From Gammaproteobacteria bacterium UBA7803 (lineage in GTDB: Bacteria; Pseudomonadota; Gammaproteobacteria; Pseudomonadales; Azotimanducaceae), in contig DLCH01000030.1 of the NCBI GenBank assembly GCA_002480525.1, positions 1 through 64,000 of the forward strand: 64,000 nt of DNA, in the 5' to 3' direction. A program made the position numbers and the translations under genes. A model generated the notes under the pieces. The model searched no databases and was not told the origin of the DNA. It was given only the letters and a program-made list of their open reading frames with translations. Positions 26,165 through 35,267 of this stretch are shown here, piece after piece. How positions within the stretch are numbered: the first letter of the stretch is position 1; every line of letters starts with the position of its first letter.

Positions 26165-26707
26165 TCAGAGGTCCTTGAGGGACAGCCGCGCGTTGGCCTC
26201 GATGGTCTCGGTGTTCCACAGGTCGGCGAATTTGAACGATCGCGGGCAGTGGAAGTAGGCCTCGTCGATGCTGAGCAGCAGGCCCTGAACGAGCGTGGTG
26301 TTGTCGTCCTGCCAGCTCACCGACACCTCGACACCCATCGCCTCGAGGGCATCCGGCTCCACGACCTGCACGCTGCCGTTCACCCGTACCGTGACCTCCT
26401 GGCCGGGAATCATGAACACCAGCCCCGCCTTGGGGTTCGATTCGAAGTTCTGGAAACCCTGGAACAGCCGGTTGCCGCCCACGTCGGGGATCAGCAGCGT
26501 GCGCTCGTCGAGCACCCTGATGAAGCCCGGCGTGCCCCCTTTGGGCGAGGCGTCGCAGTCGCCCGCGGCGTTGCTCGACGCCAGGACCGCGAAGGGTGAG
26601 CGGGCGATGAACGCCCGCTGGTAGTCGTCGAGGTGGTCCTTGACCTTGGTCGCCGCCACCGGATGGGGACCACCCAGAGATTCCCGCAGCGCATCGATCC
26701 GGCTCAT
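26165..26707 (-). CDS. Pyridoxamine 5'-phosphate oxidase-like FMN-binding protein
   Basis: A 180-residue split-barrel protein of the PPOX class. The family pattern is visible in ARSPFAVLASSNAAGDCDAS, PDVGGNRLFQGFQNFESNPK and the central GLVFMIPGQEVTVRVNG strand. The last third includes YFHCPRSFKFADLW, typical of the MSMEG_1061-like subgroup. These proteins bind FMN or F420 and reduce or sense small molecules; the substrate is unknown. It converges on the HAD gene with a 9-bp gap and lies upstream of the TonB receptor on the other side. Confidence 0.82.
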   Translation of the reverse strand: MSRIDALRESLGGPHPVAATKVKDHLDDYQRAFIARSPFAVLASSNAAGDCDASPKGGTPGFIRVLDERTLLIPDVGGNRLFQGFQNFESNPKAGLVFMIPGQEVTVRVNGSVQVVEPDALEAMGVEVSVSWQDDNTTLVQGLLLSIDEAYFHCPRSFKFADLWNTETIEANARLSLKDL

Positions 26708-26759
26708 GTCGCCCCTCCGTCGATCCAGGTACGCTCAGCATACGCCCACCGTGTCCCGT

Positions 26760-28952
26760 TCAGAACCGGTAGACGCCCCGCAGCACCGCCGTGCGTGCCT
26801 CGCCGACGAAGCAGTCGCCCCGGGCCAGGCAGGTGGACAGGTATTCTTTGTCCGTGACGTTGCGGACGTTGAGCGCTAAGTCCCAGGGGCCGGATGCCCA
26901 GCCGAGCATCAGGTCGCCGAGGGTGTAGGACGGCGTCTTCAGCGTGTCGATGCCGTCCCAGGTCTCGCCCACGTAGCGCACGCCGATGCCGGCCTTGAAG
27001 CCCTGCCAGCGGTCCTGCGGCCGGTAGCCGATCCACGCCGACGCCTGGTCCTCGGGCACGCTGGCGAAGCGGTAGCCGTCGGCGTTCTCGGTGTCCAGCC
27101 GGCTGGCGTTCAACTCGACGTGGAGCGGCCCGACCCAGGCCTGACCCTCGAGCTCCACCCCGCGGATCTCGGCGATGCCCTCCTGCTGGGACGGGGCGTT
27201 GACCAGGTCGTTGGGATTCGACAGGTTCGACTGCTCGATGTCGAACCAGGCCGCCGTCACCACTGCGTTCACGCCCGGCGGCTGATACTTCACGCCGACC
27301 TCGTACTGACGCCCCTTCTGGGGATCGAAGGCGTCGCCGGTGAGCTGGTCCTGGCCCACCACGGGCTCGAAGGACTCGGCGTAGCTGACGTAGGGCGCGA
27401 GGCCGTTGTCGAAGCGGTACAGCACTCCGGCGCTCAGGCTCACCGCGTCGTCCTGCTGGCTGTCGCTGCCGGTATCGGTGTCGACGTCGTCGAACCGTGC
27501 GCCCAGCGTCGCGTGCCACCGGCCGAGGGTGATCTGGTCGCTGATGTAGAGCCCGCGGTCGACGGTGTTGGCCTCGGGCCGGTCGGCGAAGAACGGCGCC
27601 AGCTCGGCGTCGCCGGGAAAGCTGCCGTAGGCGGGATCGAACACGTCGATCCAGTAGCGGTCGCCCAGGGCGCCGTCCGGGCCGCCGGTGGCGAAGTCGT
27701 AGCCCAGGGCGAAGGCATAGGCACTGTCGTTGTCGGTGGTGACGTCCTGATACTGGGCGCCCATCAGCACCTCGTGGGACAGCGCCCCGGTGTCGAAGTC
27801 CGCCCGCAGCCGGACGTCCACGGCCTGCTGCTCGGATTCCGCGTCGCTGACGTAGAACGTGCGCGGCACGGTGCCGTCGCCGTAGAGCGAGCCGTCCGGG
27901 TTCACCGCGTAGCGGTTGCCGCCGATGAACGCCGGCCAGGCCTGACGGTAGTCCGCCTCGCCTTCGGTCCAGCGCGCCGTCACCTCCACGCTCCACACGG
28001 CGTCGATCTGGTGATCCGCCAGCAGCGACACCGAGCGCGTCTCGGTGTCGTAGCGGTTGAAGCCGGGCTCGCCCAGATAGGTGTCCTGGTCGATGAAGCG
28101 GCCGTTGGGCGCCGGGAAGCGGGTGCCGAAGACCGGCAGGAACTGGGCGCCGGTGTCGCTGTCGGTGTCCTGATAGTTCAGCAGCAACGTGACGTTGGTC
28201 GCCTCCGTCGGCCGCCAGGTGAGGGACGGCGCGATCACCAGGCTGTCGTCCGGCACGTGGTCGACCTGGGTGTCGCTGTCCCGGTAGACGCCGATGAAGC
28301 GGTACAGCCACCGATCCGAGCCGGCGACCGGCCCGGTGAGGTCGACGGCGGCCTGGCGGCGGTCGTAGTTGCCGACGTCCAGGGCCAGCTCGCGGCGCAC
28401 CTCGGCCTCCGGCCGCTTGCTCACCACGTTGACCAGCCCGCCCGGCGAACCCTGGCCGTAGAGCACGGAGGCCGGTCCCTTGAGGATCTCCACCTGCTCG
28501 ATGGTGTAGATGTCCGGCCGGGTGTTGTTGTAGTTGCCGAACAGGGCCTGCAGGCTGTCCCGGTACTCCGGCACGTTCAGCCCCCGCACCCGCACCCAGT
28601 CGCCGCGGGTGGCGAAGCCGAAGGTCTCGCCGATCACGCCGGCGCTGTAGGTGTAGGTGTCGGCGAGGTTGAGCGCGCCCTTGTCGACGATGTCGGCCAG
28701 GGTCTCGATGGACACGGAACGCGCGGTCTCGAGAATGGGCGTGTCGGATTTCAGCGCCGAGTAGCGGCTCATGCGGCCCTGCACCACCAGCTCTTCGATG
28801 GGCTGGCGGGACGCCGACGGCTCACCGTCCGCCGACGCCCCGCCATCCACCGGGGGCGCTGCCCCCCACGCCAGCGGGCTGCCGAGGAGCCCCGCGACGC
28901 ACACACACCCTGCCCTGAACCGCCCTGCCGGCAGCCGTGATTCTCGAGCCAT
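26760..28952 (-). CDS. TonB-dependent siderophore receptor
   Basis: A 730-residue outer-membrane receptor. It has a signal peptide (about 1-30), a plug domain beginning IEELVVQGRMSRYSALKSDT (the TonB-box region) with VRVRGLNVPEYRDSLQALFG and EILKGPASVLYGQGSPGGLVN, and a 22-strand barrel ending in VLRGVYRF. The long plug loop and barrel order are those of ferric-siderophore receptors such as FpvA/FhuE. A Fur-box-like palindrome at 29016-29034 precedes it, which supports iron control. ATG 28952 is preceded by GGGGG; an upstream in-frame ATG (29036) overlaps the Fur box and is less likely. Confidence 0.92.
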   Translation of the reverse strand: MARESRLPAGRFRAGCVCVAGLLGSPLAWGAAPPVDGGASADGEPSASRQPIEELVVQGRMSRYSALKSDTPILETARSVSIETLADIVDKGALNLADTYTYSAGVIGETFGFATRGDWVRVRGLNVPEYRDSLQALFGNYNNTRPDIYTIEQVEILKGPASVLYGQGSPGGLVNVVSKRPEAEVRRELALDVGNYDRRQAAVDLTGPVAGSDRWLYRFIGVYRDSDTQVDHVPDDSLVIAPSLTWRPTEATNVTLLLNYQDTDSDTGAQFLPVFGTRFPAPNGRFIDQDTYLGEPGFNRYDTETRSVSLLADHQIDAVWSVEVTARWTEGEADYRQAWPAFIGGNRYAVNPDGSLYGDGTVPRTFYVSDAESEQQAVDVRLRADFDTGALSHEVLMGAQYQDVTTDNDSAYAFALGYDFATGGPDGALGDRYWIDVFDPAYGSFPGDAELAPFFADRPEANTVDRGLYISDQITLGRWHATLGARFDDVDTDTGSDSQQDDAVSLSAGVLYRFDNGLAPYVSYAESFEPVVGQDQLTGDAFDPQKGRQYEVGVKYQPPGVNAVVTAAWFDIEQSNLSNPNDLVNAPSQQEGIAEIRGVELEGQAWVGPLHVELNASRLDTENADGYRFASVPEDQASAWIGYRPQDRWQGFKAGIGVRYVGETWDGIDTLKTPSYTLGDLMLGWASGPWDLALNVRNVTDKEYLSTCLARGDCFVGEARTAVLRGVYRF

Positions 28953-29015
28953 GCCAATCCCCCGTCTTGGTTGCAATGCATCAACGCCAGTAGGCTTCAG
29001 AGATTGAACGCTAAT

Positions 29016-29034
29016 GCAAACCATTCTCATTTGC
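29016..29034 (-). promoter_or_regulatory. Fur box upstream of the siderophore receptor
   Basis: On the minus strand the 19-mer GCAAATGAGAATGGTTTGC is close to the Fur consensus (GATAATGATAATCATTATC), with imperfect dyad symmetry around GAAT. It is 64-82 bp upstream of the receptor ATG, where it would cover the promoter. Fur with Fe(II) would repress the receptor when iron is plentiful. Confidence 0.7.
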
Positions 29035-29133
29035 AATCACAGAAATAGACGGCGCCGATGGCAACGAGGCGATCGATGCCGGGCAGCGTGGCAGGAAATC
29101 TCGAGGCGGCGGAGGCCCGCCGCGCTGAGGTCG

Positions 29134-29718
29134 TCAGGGAGCAGACCAGCCGTGCGCGAACTGCGCCACTCGCCGCCCCAGGTGGCGGGCCGTTTCCAGA
29201 TCGGACTCCGGCGGACAGTCGTCGGGGCCCTGATCGATGTCCGACTGCGCCATCGCCCCCAGGGAGGACCCGAGGCGATTCAGGTCCGCTGGAGAACCGC
29301 CGGAGCTGTTGTTGCCCGGCAGCAAGCCAAGGCCGACCCACACCATGCCGTGCTGAGCCGCGAGGGTCACGAACTCGAACAACACGTTCTGCTTGTCGCC
29401 GTTCTGGGATCCGGAGTTGGTGAAGCCGGCGGCAATCTTATTGGCCCACTTCTGTTCCAGCCAGCGCTCGGAGGTCAGCTCCATGAACCGCTTCATGGCC
29501 GCCGAAGCGCTGCCCATGTACGTGGGACTGCCGAAGACGATCGCCGTCGCGTGATCCAGGGTTCGCCAGCCGTGCGCGTCGGCGTCCGTCAGATCCTCGA
29601 CCGTCAGTTCCACACACTCGACGTGATCGACTTCGCGAACGCCATCGGCCACGGCCGCCGCCTGGCGCGCCGTATGACCGAATCCGCTGTGATGCACGAT
29701 GCACACGGTTCTCGTCAT
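29134..29718 (-). CDS. Flavodoxin-like NAD(P)H:quinone oxidoreductase/WrbA-like protein
   Basis: A 194-residue flavodoxin-fold protein. CIVHHSGFGHTARQA (about 6-20) is the FMN phosphate-binding loop, FGSPTYMGSASAAMKRFMEL (about 62-81) the isoalloxazine loop of the WrbA family, and AQHGMVWVGLG follows. WrbA-type enzymes reduce quinones by two electrons. The ATG at 29718 has GGAGG upstream. It is transcribed towards the siderophore receptor, with the Fur box between them, so the receptor likely has its own promoter. Confidence 0.87.
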   Translation of the reverse strand: MTRTVCIVHHSGFGHTARQAAAVADGVREVDHVECVELTVEDLTDADAHGWRTLDHATAIVFGSPTYMGSASAAMKRFMELTSERWLEQKWANKIAAGFTNSGSQNGDKQNVLFEFVTLAAQHGMVWVGLGLLPGNNSSGGSPADLNRLGSSLGAMAQSDIDQGPDDCPPESDLETARHLGRRVAQFAHGWSAP

Positions 29719-29812
29719 TGCATCCTCCATGAAAACTCGGAGTGTGCATGGTACGAGCCGCAGCAGGGGTCGGAACACCCCGGGCGCGGCAGCGGCGGCG
29801 TGCCGTCGCGGT

Positions 29813-30706
29813 TCAGTCCAAGCCGCCCAGAGCCTTCTCCAGAGAGCCCACCAGGCGCCGGACCACGCCGGTGAGCAGGACGAACTCGGCGTCCAGCCGG
29901 GCCAGCGGGTCCTCGTCGTCGCCGGCGTCCTCGACGGCATCCATGCCCTGCAGCTTGAGCTTGCGGACCACGCCGTCCTGGTCGAGCACGAGGCTCGCGA
30001 TGTCGTCGTAGACGAGACCGAGCCGGGTCACCTTCAGGCCGCTGCGGACGTGCCGGCGCACGTCGTCGTCGGTGAGGTCGATGTCCATCCAGTTCACCGT
30101 CGCCGACCCGGCCGCCGGGTCCTGCATTTTCGCCTCGCGCCCCGGACGGAACTCCCGCGGCCCCTCACCCAGAAATACGCGGTGAATCAGCCCGCCCACC
30201 GGCTGACGGAACTTCAGCGGCGTGACCTGGAGGCTGCCCAGGGCGTCCCGCAGTTTGTCCAGGAATCGCTCCGCCTGGGCCTCCGCAGCGGTGTCGATGC
30301 CGATCAGCTTTTCCTGGATGAGACAGAAGCCGCGAACGCGCTCGGACTTCAGCAGCGCTTTGGGCATCAGCTCGGCGTGGATCTCGTCCTTGAGCTGGCG
30401 CTTCTCGCGCCGGCTCGGATCGCGGCTGGTACGGCTGCGGAACTCGGCCAGCCGGTCCTCCAGCGCCTCGTTCACCGCGGCAGCCGGCAGCAGCCGGGTC
30501 TGGCTGCGCAGGCGCAGCAGATCCGCTCCCGCCACCCGGCGGCACAGGGGGTCGCTGTCGTCGCCGGTGGGCGCCTCCCAGCCGGAGCTGCGCTCGGAGT
30601 AGGCGCCGCAGGGCGTGAACGCCGCGTCCTCGAGTCGCTCGGCGAGCGCGGCCTCACTGTCGGGCCAGGTGCTGTGCAGGCGGTAGAGACGCAGATTTCT
30701 GAACAT
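29813..30706 (-). CDS. rdgC: Recombination-associated protein RdgC
   Basis: A 297-residue protein with the RdgC start MFRNLRLYRLHS, the family blocks RSQTRLLPAAAVNEALEDRL and KRQLKDEIHAELMPKAL, and a C-terminal GLVYDDIASLVLDQDGVVRK segment. RdgC forms a ring-shaped dimer on double-stranded DNA and restrains RecA; it is found mainly in beta- and gammaproteobacteria. The length is close to the 303 residues of E. coli RdgC. It is divergent from the TPR lipoprotein at 30818. Confidence 0.93.
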   Translation of the reverse strand: MFRNLRLYRLHSTWPDSEAALAERLEDAAFTPCGAYSERSSGWEAPTGDDSDPLCRRVAGADLLRLRSQTRLLPAAAVNEALEDRLAEFRSRTSRDPSRREKRQLKDEIHAELMPKALLKSERVRGFCLIQEKLIGIDTAAEAQAERFLDKLRDALGSLQVTPLKFRQPVGGLIHRVFLGEGPREFRPGREAKMQDPAAGSATVNWMDIDLTDDDVRRHVRSGLKVTRLGLVYDDIASLVLDQDGVVRKLKLQGMDAVEDAGDDEDPLARLDAEFVLLTGVVRRLVGSLEKALGGLD

Positions 30707-30817
30707 GCGGCGGGGGCGGTGGCGGAACGAGCGGCGCATTATCCGCATCGGACCCCACCCTGTCACGGCGCGCCCGGGGGGCGTATAGTCGACCGCACTC
30801 CATGGGGGGAAGAGATC

Positions 30818-32593
30818 ATGCGCCATCCAGCCACGCCTGCGAAGGCCGCGTCCGCGCGACCGACCTCACGACCGCCGCTGGCGGCAGCGCTGCTGCTGGC
30901 CGGCGGCCTGCTCGCCGCCGGCTGCGGCGACACCGGCACTCAGGCCGGCAGCGCCGCCGGCGACGACGCCCTGTCCGCACCGGGCCAGGACCTGGCCGCG
31001 CCCAGAGCCAACACCGAGGACGGCTGGCGGCAGCCGCTGTTCGAGGGGCTCGGCGACCTGCACCTGCCCATCACCACATCGTCGGAGCAGGCCCAGCAGT
31101 ACTTCGACCAGGGTCTGGGACTCGCCTTCGCCTTCAATCACGCCGCCGCCGACTTCTCGTTCAACGAGGCGGCCATGCACGATCCCGACTGCGCCATGTG
31201 CTACTGGGGCAGCGCCCTGGTGCTCGGCCCCAACGTCAACGCCGCCATGGACCCGGGCAACGCCGAACGCGCCTACGCCCTGGTGAGCAAGGCGGCCAGC
31301 CTGGCCGACGGCGTGACCGACAAGGAACGGGTGCTGATCGCGGCCCTGCAGGCCCGCTACGCGCCGACCGCCCCGGAGGACCGCTCGCATCTGGACGTCG
31401 CCTATGCGGACGCCATGCGCGCCGCCGCTGCGCGTTTTCCGGACGACGAGGACATTCAGGCCCTCACCGCCGAGGCGCTGATGGATCTGCATCCCTGGGA
31501 TTTCTGGCTCGCCGACGGCGAGGAGCGGCCCTGGACGGCAGAGATCATCGACACCCTGGAACACGCTCTGGCCCTGGACGCCGACCACGTCGGCGCCATC
31601 CACCTCTACATCCATGCCGTCGAGCAGTCCCAGGAGGCTCACCGGGCGGAGCCCTACGCCGACAAGCTCGCCGATCTGGCGCCGTCGGCCGGCCACCTGG
31701 TGCACATGCCGGCCCATATCTACATCCGGGTGGGCCGTTATCACGATTCGACCCTGAACAACATGAAAGCTACGGAGGCGGACAGCGCGTTCATTCAGGC
31801 CTGCCGCTCCAACAGCCCGATCTACCTGGCCGGCTACATCCCCCACAACTGGCACTTCGGCTGGGTCACCGCCGCCATCGAGGGCTGGAGCGAGCAGGCC
31901 TTCGAGATGGCCCGTGGCACCGCCGCCCGGCTGACGCCGGAACTGCTGCGCGCGCCCGGCATGGGCGTGGCCCAGCACTTCCTGATGCAGCCGGCCTACG
32001 CCCAGGTGCGCTTCGGCGCCTGGGACGAGATTCTGGAGAGCCCCGAGCCCGACGCCGACCTGATGTACGCCCGCGGCGTCTGGCACTACGCCCGGGGCCG
32101 GGCCCTGCTCGGCAAGGGCGACCTCGACGGCGCCGCCGCCGAGTCGGCGACCCTGTCGGCCCTGCGGGCGGATCCCGCCATGGATCAGGTGCAGTTCTTC
32201 GAGCGCGGCCGGGCAGACGATCTGCTGGCCATCGCCGAGCTGGTGCTGAACGGCGAGATCGACGCCGCCCGCGGCGACCTGGAGGCCGCCATCGCCAAGC
32301 TCGACCAGGCAGTCGCCCTGGAGGACGCCCTGCCCTACAACGAGCCGCCGGACTGGTACTACCCGGCGCGGCATTCGCTGGGGGCGATCCAGCTCGCCGC
32401 CGGCAACGCCGCCGCCGCCGAGCAGACCTACCGGGAGGATCTCGCGATCATGCCGGAGAACGGCTGGGCGCTGCTCGGCCTGGCCCAGGCGCTCGAGGCC
32501 CAGGATCGCGCCGCCGATGCGGCCGACGTCATGGACCGGTTCGAAACCGCCTGGCAGCACGCCGACATCGAAATCGCGTCATCGCGGATCTGA
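30818..32593 (+). CDS. TPR-repeat lipoprotein
   Basis: A 591-residue protein with a lipobox at residues about 29-33 (GLLAAGC) after a positively charged N-terminus, so it is probably an outer-membrane or periplasmic lipoprotein. Helix-turn-helix pairs of the tetratricopeptide type follow (QYFDQGLGLAFAFNHAAADF, MYARGVWHYARGRALLGKGD, ENGWALLGLAQALEAQDRAA), with conserved HLYIHAVEQS and HMPAHIYIRVGRY motifs seen in a widespread uncharacterised family. It probably scaffolds other proteins. GGGGGA precedes ATG 30818. Confidence 0.82.
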   Translation: MRHPATPAKAASARPTSRPPLAAALLLAGGLLAAGCGDTGTQAGSAAGDDALSAPGQDLAAPRANTEDGWRQPLFEGLGDLHLPITTSSEQAQQYFDQGLGLAFAFNHAAADFSFNEAAMHDPDCAMCYWGSALVLGPNVNAAMDPGNAERAYALVSKAASLADGVTDKERVLIAALQARYAPTAPEDRSHLDVAYADAMRAAAARFPDDEDIQALTAEALMDLHPWDFWLADGEERPWTAEIIDTLEHALALDADHVGAIHLYIHAVEQSQEAHRAEPYADKLADLAPSAGHLVHMPAHIYIRVGRYHDSTLNNMKATEADSAFIQACRSNSPIYLAGYIPHNWHFGWVTAAIEGWSEQAFEMARGTAARLTPELLRAPGMGVAQHFLMQPAYAQVRFGAWDEILESPEPDADLMYARGVWHYARGRALLGKGDLDGAAAESATLSALRADPAMDQVQFFERGRADDLLAIAELVLNGEIDAARGDLEAAIAKLDQAVALEDALPYNEPPDWYYPARHSLGAIQLAAGNAAAAEQTYREDLAIMPENGWALLGLAQALEAQDRAADAADVMDRFETAWQHADIEIASSRI

Positions 32594-32607
32594 GCGCCAT
32601 CGCCCCC

Positions 32608-32682
32608 TGTAGGAGCGATCTCCAGATCGCGATGGCCCAAGGAATCGCGATCTGGAGCCAGCCGGGCAGGCATCGCTCCTAA
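32608..32682. repeat. REP-like repeats, second family (ATCGCGATCTGGAG core)
   Basis: A GTAGGAGCGATCTCCAGATC unit (about 32608-32633) is followed by an inverted, longer variant (about 32643-32682) with GCGATCTGGAG, an inserted GCCGGG-AGGCATC segment and GCTCCTA. The same long variant recurs at 38643-38694. It lies between the TPR lipoprotein and the convergent gcd gene. Confidence 0.8.
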
Positions 32683-32686
32683 AGGG

Positions 32687-35065
32687 CTATTCGGCGTTGT
32701 CCGGCAGCCGGTAGGCGATGACGTATCCGCCGCCGCGCTCGCCCGCGGCGCCCTCCTCCGCAGCCGCATCGTCGTGGGCCAGGGTGAGCTCCCCCGAGTC
32801 CGGCAGCGTCACCAGCAGGGTCTGCCGGCCCGAGGCGGGGCTCACATAGCTCATGGGCGTAGCCTCCGACGTGGTCGGAATGTCCCGCGTCAGCAGTTCC
32901 TCACCGGTCAGCACGTCGAAGGCGCGCAGGCGCCGGTCGGCGACGCCGGCGGTGAAGATCAACCCGCCGCCGGTCACCACTGTGCCGGCGCGGATGAACA
33001 TGCCCATGGGCAACGACAGGGGCAGCTTGATGCCCAGCGGTCCCCAGCCCCGTGACGTGCCGATGGGACGCCGCCAGACCAGTTCCCGGGTGGCCAGATC
33101 GATGACCGCGAGCTCGCCGTAGGGCGGACTCAGGCACGGCGCGAACAGCGGCGAGAAGAACGGTACGACATAGGCGGCGTAGGGCGTGCCCGCCTGGGGC
33201 CCGCCGATGCCGAATTGCGTGCCTTCGGTGACGTCGCCGCGCGGAATCAGCTTCACCGTCATCGGCATGTGGATCACGCCCACCACCGCCAGCCGGTTCG
33301 CCTCGTCCACGGCGATGCTGCCCCAGTTCATGCCGCCTGCCACGCCCGGATTCAGCAGCGTGCCCTCGAGCGACGGCGGTGTCAGCGGTCCGTCGTAGCG
33401 CAGGCCCTGGAACCGCAGCCGGCACGCCATGTGATCGAGCGGCGTGATGCCCCACATGTCCGCGCCGCGCAGCGGATTACGGTCGAAGGACGGCAGCCCG
33501 ACCGAGAACGGCTGGGTGGGCGTCGTCCACTCGCCGTCCACGTCGGTCTGGGGCACCGGCCGTTCCACCACGTCCGCCAGCGGTTCGCCGGTGGCGCGGT
33601 CGAGCATGAAGAGCTGGCCGCGCTTGGTGGGCACCAGCACCGCCTTGCGGACGACCCCGTCCACGGGCACGTCCACCAGTGTCGGCTGGGACGGCACGTC
33701 GTAGTCCCAGATGTCGTGATGGGTGGTCTGGAAATGCCAGCGGGCCCGGCCGGTCGCGGCGTCCAGTGCGACCACGGAGCTCGCATACTTCTCCATGGCC
33801 TCGCTGCGGTGGCCGCCGAAGTAGTCCGGCGTGGCATTGCCGGTGGGCACGTAAACGAGCCCCAGCTCGTCGTCGGCGCTGGTCAGACTCCACACGTTGG
33901 GGGTGCCGCGGGTGTAGGTCTGGCCCGCCGGCGGCAGCTCGCTGCGGGCCTCGTTGCCCAGGTCCCAGGCCCACTTCAGCGCGCCGGTCACCGGGTCGAA
34001 ACCGCGCACCACCCCCGAGGGCTCGCCGGTCTCCTGGTTGTCGGCGACCCAGCCGCCGAGCACCAGCGTGTCGCGAGCCATGGTGGGCGGCGAGGTGACA
34101 TAGTAAAAACCGGGTTTGACCTCCCCCATGCCGGGCAGCAGGCTGATCTCGCCATCCTCGCCGAAGTCTTCGCAGAGCTCGCCGCTGCGGGCATCCAGGG
34201 CGATCAGGCGCGCGTCCGTGGTGGCGGTGTAGATGCGTTCGGGACACGCTGCCGGCGCCGCCTGGCCGGCCCGGGCATCGTAGTAGGTGACGCCGCGGCA
34301 GGTGTCCCAGAAGGCGAACTTCGGCGTGTCGATCTCCGGGTCGTGGCGCCAGCGCTCGGCACCGGTCTCCGCGTCGAGGGCGATCACCACGTTCTGGCCG
34401 GTACACAGATAGAGCGCGTCACCGACCTGCAGCGGCGTCGCCTTGAAGGCGCCGCCGACGCCGGTGCGGTAGACCCAGGCCTGCTCCAGGCGGTGAACGT
34501 TGTCACGGTCGATCTGGTCGTGGGGCGCATACCGGGTGCCGCCCTTGGTGGCGCCGTAGTGGGCCCACTCGGCCCCGGACGGATCGACGGTGCCCGTGCC
34601 CGCGGCGCTGGGCGGCGGACCGCTCACACCGCCCTGGTCGGCCAGCAGCAGAACGGCCACGGTGAGCACGATACCGGCGACGATGCCCCGGGTGGCGCCG
34701 TCGCGGATCAGCGCCGGGGCGGCAGCCTGATGCAGACCGCGCCGGGTCCGGGGCAGCAGGAACCACAGCCCCAGCACGGCGAGAAACGCCAGCCGCGCCA
34801 CCAGCCCCCAGCCGTCGAGCCCGACCTCGAACAGCGCCCAGGCCACGGTGGCGAGCAGCAGCCAGCCGTAGATCGAAGCACCGACGGTCCTGCCGCGAAA
34901 GGTGAAGTATCCGGCGGCGACGAGCGCGACGCCGGCCGCGAGGTAGTACCAGGTGCCGCCCGCGGCCAGCAGCATGCCGCCGCCGGCGAGCGGCGCCAGG
35001 CCCAGGATGACCAGGAGGACGCCCAGGACGCGGGGTCTGGGATGGGCGTGGACTGATTCGGTCAT
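32687..35065 (-). CDS. gcd: Membrane-bound PQQ-dependent glucose (aldose) dehydrogenase
   Basis: A 792-residue quinoprotein. Five N-terminal helices (about 10-140) anchor it in the inner membrane, and the eight-bladed propeller follows in the periplasm with its W-motif repeats. The Gcd hallmarks WAHYGATKGGTRYAP, WVYRTGV, THHDIWDYDVPSQPTL and GGLIFTAG are present, and the length matches E. coli Gcd (796). It oxidises aldoses to lactones and passes electrons to ubiquinone. No pqq biosynthesis genes are nearby, so PQQ comes from elsewhere. Its ATG overlaps the stop of a possible 43-codon leader ORF by four bases. Confidence 0.95.
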   Translation of the reverse strand: MTESVHAHPRPRVLGVLLVILGLAPLAGGGMLLAAGGTWYYLAAGVALVAAGYFTFRGRTVGASIYGWLLLATVAWALFEVGLDGWGLVARLAFLAVLGLWFLLPRTRRGLHQAAAPALIRDGATRGIVAGIVLTVAVLLLADQGGVSGPPPSAAGTGTVDPSGAEWAHYGATKGGTRYAPHDQIDRDNVHRLEQAWVYRTGVGGAFKATPLQVGDALYLCTGQNVVIALDAETGAERWRHDPEIDTPKFAFWDTCRGVTYYDARAGQAAPAACPERIYTATTDARLIALDARSGELCEDFGEDGEISLLPGMGEVKPGFYYVTSPPTMARDTLVLGGWVADNQETGEPSGVVRGFDPVTGALKWAWDLGNEARSELPPAGQTYTRGTPNVWSLTSADDELGLVYVPTGNATPDYFGGHRSEAMEKYASSVVALDAATGRARWHFQTTHHDIWDYDVPSQPTLVDVPVDGVVRKAVLVPTKRGQLFMLDRATGEPLADVVERPVPQTDVDGEWTTPTQPFSVGLPSFDRNPLRGADMWGITPLDHMACRLRFQGLRYDGPLTPPSLEGTLLNPGVAGGMNWGSIAVDEANRLAVVGVIHMPMTVKLIPRGDVTEGTQFGIGGPQAGTPYAAYVVPFFSPLFAPCLSPPYGELAVIDLATRELVWRRPIGTSRGWGPLGIKLPLSLPMGMFIRAGTVVTGGGLIFTAGVADRRLRAFDVLTGEELLTRDIPTTSEATPMSYVSPASGRQTLLVTLPDSGELTLAHDDAAAEEGAAGERGGGYVIAYRLPDNAE

Positions 35066-35193
35066 GGGCGAATCGCGCTCTGAAGAGCGCTCCCACAGTG
35101 GTCGTGAGGGGTAGCGGCATGGATGCCGGGGACGGTCCCCGCCAACGCCGGCAGCGACAGCGCTGCGGCAACGGGCTGCGCGATGAAACTCAC
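35062..35193 (-). CDS. Possible 43-residue leader ORF coupled to gcd
   Basis: A GTG at 35193 preceded by GGAGGA opens a 43-codon frame on the minus strand that ends in a TGA overlapping the gcd ATG (ATGA). The start is hydrophobic (VSFIAQPVAAALSLPALAG), like a short signal or membrane segment, and the last 15 codons run through a REP-like palindrome. The strong ribosome-binding site and stop-start overlap suggest translation coupled to gcd; the sequence has no recognised family. This could be chance. The rest of the 202-bp gap shows nothing clear. Confidence 0.3.
   Translation of the reverse strand: MSFIAQPVAAALSLPALAGTVPGIHAATPHDHCGSALQSAIRP
35071..35098. repeat. REP-like unit (GCGCTCT/AGAGCGC variant)
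   Basis: A 28-bp palindromic unit with arms GCGCTCT and AGAGCGC and the CTCCCACAG end is almost the same as the unit at 14504-14531. It lies immediately upstream of gcd, within the possible leader ORF, where it could form an RNA hairpin close to the gcd start. Confidence 0.7.
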
Positions 35194-35267
35194 GATCTTC
35201 CTCCCCCCGAAGTGATCCAGCCAGCCATGATGGCGTCCGGGGAGGCGAATAGCCAGTAATCGGGACG

